Source of the DNA: Pieris napi
Lineage: Eukaryota > Arthropoda > Insecta > Lepidoptera > Pieridae
Reading direction: 5' to 3'
NCBI RefSeq assembly: GCF_905475465.1
Contig: NC_062235.1
Span: 5,404,001-5,468,000 of the forward strand
Length of the DNA stretch: 64,000 nucleotides
Of the stretch, positions 1 through 11,500 are shown piece after piece. The first letter of the stretch is position 1. Every line of letters starts with the position of its first letter. Below the pieces are notes generated by a model. The model worked only from the letters and a program-made list of their open reading frames with translations. It ran no database searches and was not told the DNA's origin. The translations under genes and the position numbers were made by a program.

Positions 1-42
1 TTCAATAAAATCTAGCCCTTTACTCTTAAAAGAAACACATAC

Positions 43-97
43 CATTCAACTTTGCCTCTACCACAGTCGATATCACTAACAACAGCCACTTAACCAT
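43..97 (-). CDS. nrf-6: nrf-6-like acyltransferase, exon 1 only (gene continues off the left edge)
   Basis: This 55-bp exon matches exon 1 of the two complete copies at 14578-14632 and 25497-25551. The start codon is the complement of 95-97, and it encodes a basic-hydrophobic signal peptide (MVKWLLLVISTVVEA) with one substitution relative to the others. A GTATGT donor follows at 42-37. The remaining exons should lie to the left, outside the window, so whether this third gene is intact cannot be judged. Confidence 0.8.
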
Positions 98-164
98 CTT
101 AAAAGACACGCGTGGTTACTGCAGTCACGCAAACTTACGACTCAATTCTATGACCTCGTCCGTC

Positions 165-173
165 GTATATAAA
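165..173 (-). promoter_or_regulatory. TATA box of partial nrf-6-like gene
   Basis: On the minus strand a TTTATATAC motif lies about 70 bases upstream of the start codon at 97. It is conserved in position in the other two copies (14700-14708 and 25618-25629). Spacing fits a short 5' UTR. Assignment rests on motif and conservation only. Confidence 0.5.
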
Positions 174-570
174 GTCAAGATTAACTTAAAAAAATTAGAT
201 AAGATTTTCCGGACTCCGCTAAACCACTTTTTATTAATTATTGATGAAATACAAATATGAAACATAAGGTTATTATTCTTAAACCTAGTTACAAGTACAC
301 TTTTGAAGCTACGACTTTCAGGTCAGCCTGTCATTTAGATCGCTGCTCTTTAAACGCACGAGGCATGTTCCTGTTGTACTTTAGCACTTTTTATAAGAGA
401 GCCTTGCCTGAATTCTGAGGCGTAGCGTTAGGTGTTGTCCTAAACCTAGTTTCTCTACCAAAATTGGTATAATCACGTAATTCTTTTATAGAACAAACGG
501 GCAGCATGCTCATCTGATATTAAATAATACGTAGTGCGTTGCTTTGAAACCGTCAAATTTCCTTTTGCAG

Positions 571-670
571 AATTATGGTGGCGCTTTATGTCGTGGAGTG
601 GTTGGCAGGTATTCGGCCGTATGTCACTTTGTATCTTTATGATTCATTAGAGTTTTGACTTGCTGCAGAT
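571..670 (+). pseudogene. Inverted relic of the penultimate nrf-6 exon (left unit)
   Basis: Read on the plus strand, opposite to the intact genes, this segment starts after a good acceptor (TTTTGCAG). It encodes WRFMSWSGWQVFGRMSLCI, clearly homologous to exon 13 of the intact genes (WRMASWSGWQVLGRMSLCI). An in-frame TAG follows the conserved I/V-H, so it cannot be functional. The homology is cut off at about 672 where LINE sequence begins. The fuller version is at 15113-15250 in unit 2. It is a decayed, oppositely oriented paralogue that was duplicated along with the array. Confidence 0.75.
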
Positions 671-675
671 AGGCT

Positions 676-2389
676 TAACTCAAAACTTAAAATTTCTTTA
701 TTCATGTAGGTAAACAATTACACTTATGAATTGTCAAGTTAAATTAATTGTAAATTTACATTTACTACCAGTTCGCAAGTCAAGGGCGTAGAGCGGGTAA
801 GAAGAACTGGCAAGAAACTTTCCGCCACTCTTTTTAATCGCCAAGTATTGTCATACAAATTGTTGATGACACTTCACTTTTATTTAAAGTGAATAGGAAT
901 AACGTATTATTGGACGATGTAAACAATTCTATCTCTCGTATAGTTAACTGGTTTAATGTAAATAACTTACTGCTTAATGAGAATAAAACAAAATGTATTA
1001 GATTTACAACTACTAGCGTAAAGCGAGATATTGGTAACCTGAAAATTAAGGACAGTGAACTAAACTTTGTTGACAAAACTGTTTTTCTAGGCATAACAAT
1101 AGATAGTAAACTCCAATGGGGCCCACACATAGAGACTCTTTCGAATAGGCTGAGCTCTGCAGCATATGCAGTAAAGAAAATCCGACAGTTTACTGATAAG
1201 GACACGGCTAAAATTGTGTATCATAGCTACTTTCATAGCGTTATGTCGTACGGTATTTTACTGTGGGGTGCTGCTGCAGAGGTTCAATCCATATTTGTGC
1301 TGCAAAAGCGGGCTGTTCGGGGTATTTGTTGTGTTTCTCCGAGGGAGTCGGTACGGAATAAGTTTAAGGAATTAAATATTATGACACTATCTGGTCAATA
1401 TATTCTTGAAGCCTTGTTGTATGTCCAAAAATATATAAACGATTTTAAAACAAATGGTGACTTTCACCAGTATAATACGCGAAATAGAACTAATTTGAGT
1501 GTACGACCAACCAGGCTCCAAAAGATAAACCACTCCTTATATGGAAATTGTATTCGTTTTTACAACAAACTCCCAAGCGAAATTGGAGAATTATCACTAA
1601 ATAAATTCAAAGCCCTCGTTAAACGAAAATTAATCAACAAAGCTTTTTATAAATTTGAGGACTACTTAAATGATCCTAATCCTTGGGATTGAATTGCTCC
1701 AGTTCAAACAATTTGTATGACAATACTTGGCGATTAAAAAGAGTGGCGGAAAGTTTCTTGCCAGTTCTTCTTACCCGCTCTACGCCCTTGACTTGCGAAC
1801 TGGTAGTAAATGTAAATTTATGATTAATTTAACTTGACGATTCAAAAGTGTACTTGGTTACCCACTTGAATAAAGATATTTTGAGTTTGAGTTTGAGTTT
1901 GAACTGGATCAAATCAATCCCAAGGATTAGGATCATTTAAGTATTCATCAACTTTATAAAAAGCTTTATTGATTAATTTCCGTTTAACGAGGGCTTTGAA
2001 TTTATTTAGTGACAATTCTCTAATTTCGCTTGGAAGTTTGTTGTAAAAACGAATACAATTTTCATATAAGGAGTGGTTTATCTTTTGGAGCCTGGTCGGT
2101 CGTACACTCAAATTAGTTCTATTTCGGGTATTATACTGGTGAAAGTCACCATTTGTTTTAAAATCGTTTATATTTTTTTGGACATACAACAAGGCTTCAA
2201 GAATATATTGACTAGATAGTGTCATAATATTTAATTCCTTAAACTTATTCCGTTTTGACTCCCTCGGAGAAACACAACAAATACCCCGAACAGCCCGCTT
2301 CTGCAGCACAAATATGGATTGAACCTCTGCAGCAGCACCCCACAGTAGAATACCGTACGACATAACGCTGTGAAAGTAGCTATGATACC
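676..2389 (-). mobile_element. 5'-truncated LINE fragment, interrupted by a second copy of itself
   Basis: Minus-strand LINE whose reverse-transcriptase C-terminus is encoded at 1914-2363 (MSYGILLWG, VLQKRAVRG, FNKLPSEI type motifs) and whose 3' UTR lies at 676-859. The two pieces are contiguous in the paralogous unit (15706-16362) but here are split by a plus-strand insertion at 860-1904. The protein resembles the C-terminus of the large LINE at 60902-63718, so both belong to the same broad CR1/L2-like group. The exact clade cannot be fixed by eye. Confidence 0.8.
860..1904 (+). mobile_element. Nested 5'-truncated LINE copy with (TTTGAG)n tail
   Basis: Plus-strand copy of the same LINE family as the element it interrupts. 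It holds an open 267-codon frame (889-1692) covering the end of the RT domain (beginning around VNWFNVNNLLLNENKTKC) and the thumb/C-terminal region, then a ~200-bp 3' UTR with AATAAA and a short terminal TTTGAG repeat. It lacks endonuclease and the RT catalytic core. It is absent from unit 2, so it inserted after the duplication or was lost there. Confidence 0.82.
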
Positions 2390-3700
2390 TAGACGAGGTA
2401 CTACATTCGTAGATGAATTTGTAATGAATTTTGTACGAGTATTTGGCCGTTTCTGGCTTTGAATTGGGTAAAGAAAAATAAACTTATACAACGTGTTTTA
2501 AACGTAATGGCATTTCTTTTTCTACTTAAAGAATATCAGTGCCAATATGCATATTAACATAAAAGTAGAAAAAAATTGTTAATAATTAAGAAACCCATTT
2601 TTCCATAAAAACAAATTGAGATTGATACTAGACATCGGTGAAAAACGTCAACGCGAATTTCGTGCTAGTTCGGTAGGATTAAAAGAATCTCACAACCGGG
2701 ACGTTAATATTATAGCTATCTTTACTTGTGTCGGAATCATAACAAATTAAGATTAATAGGATACGATTGTTAACTTTTTATTTTCAGAAGTGTCGTAATC
2801 GAAAATTTCAATAAATCTCAACTATACCTAATGTAAAACTAATATACAGGTTTTCGTTTTTTGCTTTGACAACAATCGGTCCCTGTCTCTGTCTCTATCC
2901 TCTCTCTCCTCTCCTCCGTCCTTCCAGTTGCTAGACGACAATATTCCTATCGTTCATTGTTAGTTACCTTTCCCTTCACTTTCTACCTTCCTTTCTATTG
3001 GAGTGATTCAGAACTTTTTTGCAAATAAGAATTGTGATGCTTTTCTATAAAAAGTCTATGGCTATGGTTATAGTTATTGATACAAATGATTGATAATTTG
3101 TTAGAAAAACCTAATATCTAAGATTATATTTAACTTGTTTCAGAATTCTTCGGACTGATTAAAAGAATTATATGAATCTAAATATGAGAGATTCGGATTG
3201 TACAAAGCTTAAGTACATTATTTAGGTATAAAACATGAATTTCAGAAACGGAAGCAGAAAAAAGTTCAAAGAGTTTGTGTAAGACTTAACTTCTATAATT
3301 ATAAGTGTAATATAGTAAATTTTGTATAATCTATATAAATAAAAATGAATCGCAAAATGGTTTGCTAAGCGCAAAATTCGAAGGCGCCTGGATTCGAGTA
3401 TTTTTTTATTTATTACTTGAGTTCTGAGAAAGCTTTAAAAGCTTTCTCAGAAAAAGGAGAGAAAAAATGGAAAAAGTGCTTGGAAAAACCTAAAAAAAAC
3501 AGATTTTAAGCAAGAGAATGAAAATGTCATTGCACGCAAATTTAATAAGCGTTTACAGTGTATGAAATAAAAGTAAATTTTGCAGGTATGTATTTATTTA
3601 TTTACACTTTTTATGCACAATTAAATAACAATAATAACAAACAAATAAACTTTAAAAACATGATGCCAAGGGTTACTAAGCAGTCTTAGTATCGATGTAT
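2390..3700. other. Intergenic sequence with no recognised gene (duplicated at 16363-17640)
   Basis: Downstream flank of gene copy A. It holds a CT-rich stretch near 2880-2930 and, near 3334, a motif resembling the 5' end of lepidopteran Helitrons (TCTATATAAATAAAAATGAA) without a recognisable 3' end. No coding exon or RNA gene seen. Confidence 0.5.
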
Positions 3701-3704
3701 TTTT

Positions 3705-3960
3705 TTAATGTAACAGGAGGCAAACGGGCACTTGATGTTACAGACGCCCATGGACGCTGACATTGCGAGAAGGCATGCGTTGCCGGCCTTTAAAGAATTG
3801 TGACGCTCTTTTTTTGTAGGAACCTAAGTCGAATTGGTTCGGAAATTTTTTTGGGCAGCTGGTTCACAATTAAGGATCTTCGTCATAAAGTTATGAAATG
3901 TGCTTCCCTATCCCATATGATTAGCTACCTCTGTAATATCTTTTAAAAGCCTTATATATA
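3705..3960 (-). mobile_element. LINE 3'-end fragment (ACGGGCA family)
   Basis: Contains the block GGAGGCAAACGGGCACTTGA followed by CCATGGACGCTGAC and GCGTTGCCGGCCTTTAAAGA. It is shared with 34195-34650 and 42310-42545, where the minus strand encodes a LINE C-terminus (MWNQLPTEVFPNQFDLGSFK). This copy is decayed. The same fragment is at 17650-17900 in unit 2, so it predates the duplication. Confidence 0.65.
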
Positions 3961-4221
3961 ACTCTTAGCCATATCCTTTCCATCTGACCAATTGTGACTT
4001 TTGTAATTGTATTATTTTTATTGTGTTATAAAATAAATATTGCATTGATGCCTGAAAGGAAGCGATAAGGAGGCTTGATGTTTTTTTAATAATGTATGTT
4101 ATCTATTACTACATTACCATTAATAAAACAAATTGTTAATTAATAAATAAAATAAGCAAAAGGAAAATGTCAGCATTTGAGCGCCTCAAATGTATTCAAT
4201 GAAAATTTAATATACTAATTA

Positions 4222-4434
4222 ATAGGGTTAGGGTTAGGGTAGAAGGACTCCTTTCTCCGCAATTAGACTCCTAATTGGTCCGTTGTGCGTACGAGTCCTG
4301 GCTAATTTAGCCAGCCTAGCTCCTTCCAGAAGCACAGAAGTCTCCTGGGCACTTCACAGGCTTCCCGGAGCGACCTCACCGTTCCGAGGATTTTTTCACG
4401 TTGATTAGCCACAGCCACGCATTCCATAAACTAA
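4222..4434 (-). mobile_element. Retroposon insertion ending in TTAGGG repeats (copy A only)
   Basis: About 200 bp of GC-richer DNA is flanked by a 10-bp direct repeat ACTAATTAAT. It is missing from unit 2, where only one ACTAATTAAT is present (near 18163). One end carries three GGGTTA repeats, which on the minus strand form a (CCCTAA)3 tail after the GC-rich body. Target duplication plus short-repeat tail indicate target-primed retrotransposition. The parent family is not identified; an R1-clade LINE or a SINE is plausible. Confidence 0.7.
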
Positions 4435-4648
4435 TTAATATGAAACTATGTCTGTCTACGTAAAAAAGGTTTTAATGGCTAATTAAAGTTATACAAAAAG
4501 AACGCATATATTAGAAAAGCAGCAGCTTTTGCAATGTCTCCTTCTACGCCGCACACCAAAGGTAACATAATTGTAACGTGAATGACCCAAAGTTAAAGTT
4601 CTTGAACTTTGAATATTAAATGTCATTATTTTGCTATCATTTGTGTTT

Positions 4649-7600
4649 CTATATGCCTAAAGAAGCTCGTAGAAATTTTTGTACCGGCATCTCGACCAGT
4701 AAATGGAGCGGTATAGACGTCAAATATGTCATTAAAACCGTCACGAGCCAGTGACCTAACTGAAAAAAATATAGATAGAATTAAGGGGTAATAGTCTCAT
4801 TAAAAAAAAAACATAAAATTAACAAATTCTAAACCAGTAGTTTCTGATATGACTTTTATCATATCAGAAACTACTGGCTTTCCATCTATTAAGTCAGAGG
4901 ATAAATCTGCAAATATATAATCATTACTTACATTTCTCAAAAGAGATACCTCGTTGACATTAGTTTGTAACGCAATCTGCATAAGGTTGAAAGTCCAGTG
5001 TACCATAAGAATGCAAAGTGACATGCGACCTAAAACCTGCCAACCACTCCAAGACGCCATGCGCCAATAGATATCTGAAATTCGTGGTTTTACTGATTAA
5101 AAATATTTTGATGTTCTTATATTAGAAACAACACAAATTTTAAAAATACAGTATAACATAAGTTTATTTTTAAATTTTTTAAATTGCACTTTGTAGGTAA
5201 AGTGTAATATAAAGGCTTCACGTCATATCATATCATTTCATATATCATATGATTCATCCACACTACTATATTAAACTCATATAAGACATCTTGTCTTTAG
5301 CCTCAAAACATTAAGGTTTCATCAGCTCGGCCGTGGGTTTTTAATGATATGTGTGACTATCGCAGTTCATTTAATAAAGTGACTTGTGAGTTGAAATCAC
5401 GAATTATCACTATCGTAGGACTTTAGCTTTTCTACGCATGTATCATATATCACGACGACGATCACTATATTAGGATTTTTAGATTCAAAAGTAGACAAAT
5501 AAAAACCATCGTTAAAGAAACTTCTTTACTATTGGTCGTCGCATTTGTAAACTTGGAATGTAAATAGTATTAAGCATGAAAATACTTACTATCAATGCGG
5601 TAGATAAAACCCAAAAGTACTATACAAAAGATAATACATATGATAGGTCTATCGAATGCTGCGTAAAACGCAGATAGTAAACGACTGGGCTCCTCAGGCA
5701 GAAAATACCCAGCGTAGATCCATCCAAAAAAACCCGGCACTGACACTCGATATACTATTTTGAACCACTGTAATAAAAGATATTGCACCTATCAAGTTTG
5801 TATAGTGTCATTTGAAAGATTATTATTTATAGTATTTATGCAACCGAATTCCACTGCTAGATCTTTGATCTTTTCAAGTTGAAGTGCTAGAGTATAATAA
5901 AACGATTGTCAAGATTAGAGGATTATTATACATCTAAAATGTTCCAAATTACCAATACCAATATACCAATATTGCTAAGCACCCATAGGACAGCCTCTAT
6001 CCCTGTTTTATGTTTCAGATGTCTTCAGACCTTGGGGTGTTCTATATGCAAATTCAAATTTTTTTTTTTTTGGTAGGACAATAACTTTAAAATAAATAAG
6101 GATTACCTTATACTTGAATAAGTCGATTTTATTATTGCGCATTTCGTAGTACAGGTAAGCCGTCGCTACTCCTAGTAGAGAAGCGGGAAGGCTGGCCCAC
6201 GGTGCTGCATACATCCATTTAAAAGACGGCATGCCATAATGTAGTTTCTTCAAATATCTTAATAGTAAATAATTAGGTTATTTTTACAGTATAACAATCG
6301 CAAAGACAGCTGTGTTGGCCTAGTGCCTTCAACTTGCGACTCTTATGTCTGAATTCGTAGGTTTGTACTAGTTGAGTTTCTGTCTATGTGCGCATCTAAA
6401 ATTGGCTCTTGCAGTGAAGGAAAACATGGTATCGGCATATCCCAAACACAAACCTTGTCTATAAAGTAAAAATTATCAAAGAAACGTATAAAAATAAAAA
6501 AAACGTAGCAGAAATTAGACTTCAGACACAAGTTTGATCCAGTACAGATCGACAACTGCCCCAGAAATACCTGCATGGCCAGTGTAAAGAGTATGTGCCC
6601 CTGTACTATCGTGCGCAGAGCAAGGGCCTTACGGGCGTAGAGGGCGCGTAGTACGCAAAGTACTCCGTACCAAGCAATGATCCGACGAACCCAAAAGAGG
6701 TTCGACGGTGACTTGGTGGTTCTCTGGATGTGAGGTCCGACAAAGATGGTTTGTGACTATCTGGTATTCGCGTAATTGCGGGAATTTGTGTTAGGTCATA
6801 TGCCAAAGTAATTTCATAAAAAGTATGTATAAATAATGTTCATTATAGGTACATTGTTTGGTTAGGTATAAAATTGTAATTACTTACTCAGGATTAGTCA
6901 AATACAAGCTAGCCTTTAAATTGAAAGTGTACGCAGCGACGAAGTTGCAAAGTATAGTGACCAAAAAAAATAATGGTATAATTTTGATCACGACTTTTGT
7001 CCAACGGGTCAGTGCAATTGCCAGCACGATTGATAGTGCATACAGCTGCATGTCTACTGCAATGAACCTAAAAACCGAGTTTCACTTAAATATGAAGAAA
7101 AACCTGGTAAATTACGGCATGCGATATACAAACATTTAAATTCAATTTAAATAATTAAAAATAAATAAAAAGTACATCAAATAATTTACACCAAAACAAT
7201 ATTTAATAATTTCTGTATGTCAATAATAGGATAAACTCATACCACGTTTGTATCAGACAGCGATCGTCAGGGCGGTAAAAGTTATGTATGAAGAGCGCGT
7301 GGGACCACCACTTCATCCGGCAGAGCTGAGCTTCCTTCTCCATAATCGGAATCCACATCGTGCCGTCCGATATGAAACGGCTCCATGTTGCCGTAAAACC
7401 CACCATGAACATGTATAGTGGTAATATTCTGGAATGCACGTATGAGGAATTATGACTTTTGAACGTAAAGGTGAAATAAGATATCTCTTTAATTTTCGGC
7501 TCAAATTTGTTATTATAAATAATTCCATTTAGCTAAGCCCTAAATAAGACACTACGGACATGTTATTGTTTGCTAATACATAACATAAAAATGGGATTGG

Positions 7601-8502
7601 TGGGTAATACTAAAGCATAAAGTATTTTTTTTATCCTAAAAAAACATAAAGAAAAATGAACAGTCTACGTTTGCAAAAATGAAGATGGGTGACACTACTG
7701 AAGGTGTCATTAATTCACTTTTTAATAGCTAAAGATTAAGGTGAATAATGATTTTATTGATTTTAATTCAAGGCTGAGATTTTGTATTTAATTGAAATTT
7801 GTTTTGAAGTATTTATAAGTTTTTATAAGAATTACGTAATGTAAATTTTATACAGATATTATAAAGATCATTATAATCCTTCTACTTCTTCTTAAATTTA
7901 TTTTACAAATCGTGAATTTTGTCTAAATAATAACCTTATATTAAGACTAAACTTGTAGTATTTTACAATATAACTATTCTATACAAAGGCGACCACAAGC
8001 ATGACATTTATTTTCCATACAAATGCACTTGTATGAATGGAAAGCGAATAAAATAATTTATTAAATGTTATCGTATCGTATATATATATATATGAATACT
8101 TGAAAGTTCAAATCAAAATGTTTTTCTTGAGGGTAGACTAGAAGTAGAACCCGATGTAATACTTGGAAATAGGGCCAACGTAGCCACCAAATGACGCGTA
8201 AGGGATAATGAAATTTTTTATTATAAATTTATATACAGCGGACCTTGCAATGCGTCGTAGCAGCAGAACAAAGAATATGAGGAAAGGAGATCGCTTCTTG
8301 TATCGCTCATCCAGGAGTAGGAAATTATGGACGAAGATAAAACTGGAGAGCACGAAGAATGTTTGTACGCCCTGGCTGCCATTCGTCAGAATCATTAATG
8401 CTGGTTGCCGCCAGATCTATTGCAAAGAAATACAAGTTGTTCATTTCGTATCTTTCTACTACCGAAAATCCGCTATACCAATACTTTCATGTATTAAAGA
8501 AG

Positions 8503-8533
<31 letters not shown>

Positions 8534-11500
8534 AATTATAAATAATCTTACAGCTAACATACATAATATTACAAAACAAACACTTAGACAGTACAAAAAA
8601 GCCAAACATTTTTTATAAATGTTTTACAAGAGAGAGTTTATGAAGGTTTTTTATCAAGCTTGCAGTTAGGCGCTGACGTAACGTAACGTAACGTAACCGT
8701 AACGTTCTCACTTATTTACAGTATCCTGCAGTCAAGTATTAAGACTAAACCAACAACCACTTAAGTTAAAATAACTCACCGATTCTTGTGCTTTTGGGTT
8801 GTAAATGTAAGCCATATGTATCGCTACTGCCGAATGAGCCATCATTATAAATAGCAGGATAAATGATCTGAAATAATTATATACGACATTGAAAAATTTA
8901 AATAATATGCGAGTCTTAAAAATATATTAAAACTATCCTAATAAAGGTTTAAATGCATCAAATAACACTTCAAATATGAACATTGTTCTAAATTGCCGAT
9001 AAGCCATCCTACTAAATATCCTACCGAACCGTTCACCATTCTTCCTCGTTAGCAATTAACTAATAGTGTACTCTCGATGACTCTTACAGCAGTTTTATTT
9101 TTAATTTTGGCGATAGTTTTTTAAATAGACAACGACTTTTTGCTAGCTAAAACGCTTGATATTTATTTATTTCTTTCTAGAATATCTTAAATATTTTAAA
9201 AAGGATGTCTTACTTTATACCATGTATGGAGTTGAACCGGGACACGATGGTGTCTTCGTTGGGGTAAATATGAGTGAAGTTCCTGTAGTTGCTTATAAGA
9301 GACCACGATAATAGAAGCTGGTTGCCTTAAAACATATTGAGTTATAATTTACACATAGATTGCAGCACACACAAAAATATTAGAGCTTAAATATAAATTA
9401 CCTTTGTTTGTCTTATCCCTAAAAATATCGTACATGGTTCCGAGTAGATTTGCCGCAAGCAGCGCGATGCAGAGAGCTAAGAAAATATCGTCGGCAACAT
9501 CACGCGGTACGCTCGGGGGAGTCTGCGCGTCCTTGCAGTAATCCAGGCGTAGCATGGAAGCTTCTAAGCCATATTGAGACCTATGACAAACACACGTACA
9601 TCTGTATCTTCATAAGAACAAAGTATTTCGCCGGCGTAAAAACGTATGAGCAATGGTAATGATTATAATGTGGAAACCCTATATGTATCGTTGCGGTACA
9701 ATATCGATTAATTTTATTCGTATTAAATAAATACCTTGTGATGTTATTAACGCACTGCTGGAATTGTTGTTTACGGGACATTGGCGTGTTAGATACGTCG
9801 ATGCAGCTCGAGCTCAGACACAATCCTCGATGCAGCTGTGTACGGTTGAACCGATATCTCGTATTGGAAGAAACCCACTAAAAATGGATTTATTTATTTA
9901 ATTGTTTAATTCAGAAAACAAAGTTCCATAACAATGTTAGTAAATTACAGCTTAATACCTTAAATCTAAGTGTTAGTATGTTTACATTAATTCATACAGG
10001 AATAATTCCGCATGAAATAGAGGAACAGTGATTCATGTATGGGCAATCGACTCGGTCCGCGATAATGAGGAGGATACCGTTACTGCTAGCTCTCACCCTG
10101 CGCACCAAGGATGCACATCTCTTGCGTATGGTGGCGTAAAAACAATCCACCCGCGCCTCAGCAAACATCCCCGATGCGCTGCAGAATCGAGGCAGCCGCA
10201 ACAGCACCCTGAACGCATTATTATATTGGATACGGAAAGCATTGTATGACAATCGAGTATATTTCGACCATAAGGCGCTCGTATAGAATGATGTGCAGAA
10301 TGCTCTAAACAAGGTTACTTTCACATCAATTGAGCACTGTGCAAACCTGCGGGCGATCAAGTTCGCCCTGACACACAACGCTCTCCGTTCCCTATCTATA
10401 TCAGCATCGTCCCTGAGGTCGGGTGTCAATATGTGTCCAAGATATTTAAATGTTTTTACAATTTTTAAAGGGACGCCATATAGCGACATGGGGGGTATAC
10501 TGGACACACCCTTCCAACCGGCCCCAAAGACCATGACTTCACTTTTATTTACATTATATTTCAAACCATGACTAGCCGCATATACCTCACAGAGCTTAAG
10601 GAGACGTCTAACCCCGCAGACCGACGCACTCAGCAGCACCATATCGTCTGCGTAGCTGATATTGTTAACGCACACACCGTCCACGTGACAGCCGACACGC
10701 TCGCTGCTAAGCGTCTCAATCAAAGCGTTTATATATAAATTAAAGAGAGATGGAGAGCTCAGTCCACCTTGTCTTACTCCACACTGCATCGTATAGGGCT
10801 TAGACAAGGCACCCATCCATTTAACATTATTGATTTGGTTACCATACCAAAACTTAAATACGTTAAGAAGTTCTTGAGGAACACTTATATCCTCTAGCTT
10901 CTTCCAAAGTAGATCGTAGCAAACCAAATCAAATGCCTTGGAAAGATCAAGGAAACAGGCATACACCGCCGTCCTCCGACGCAGATAGTATGAAACGGTG
11001 TGCTTAAGACTCAGTATAGCACCATCTGTAGACAGCTTGGGTCGAAACCCAAACTGGTTATCGTGCAAATGTATATATTTATTTAACTGAGTATTAAGCA
11101 AACCGTCCAACACCCTAGCCATAATAGTCGCCAGCGATATAGGCCTGTAGTTTGAACCATCCGCCCAATCTCCTGTCTTGTTTTTTACAACCGGTATAAC
11201 TAATGTTCGCATAAGATCATAGGGTAGATATGAATGACTTATACACAACGAGTATAGCATAGCTAATAACCTATATATATGAGAACCAGCGTACTGTATA
11301 TGCTCGATGCTTAACCCATCATGACCAGGGGACTTTCCTCTTGACATAGAACTTATAACGCTTCTTACATGTTTGGCGCTAAATTGAGTATTAACCCTAT
11401 CACCAATGGGTACAGCACTGAGTTCGTTTCGCGACGGTCTCAGCGAGGATGATATATAGAAGTTGTCTCGGAAAAAATCAGCAATTTCTTTCGAGTCACT

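Noticed and set aside
3334..3410. Helitron 5' end
   Set aside because: The motif TCTATATAAATAAAAATGAA is suggestive, but no CTRR end with hairpin is found downstream and both units carry it, so there is no empty site.
6606..6806. 66-codon minus-strand frame (MAYDLTQIPAITRIP...)
   Set aside because: It overlaps the conserved intron-10 frame in another phase, and in copy B it is disrupted, so it is a shadow frame.
6858..7139. 93-codon plus-strand frame, also at 20576-20857
   Set aside because: It is antisense to nrf-6 exon 10, whose coding sense (WFIAVDMQLYAL) is clear. Its conservation simply reflects the exon.
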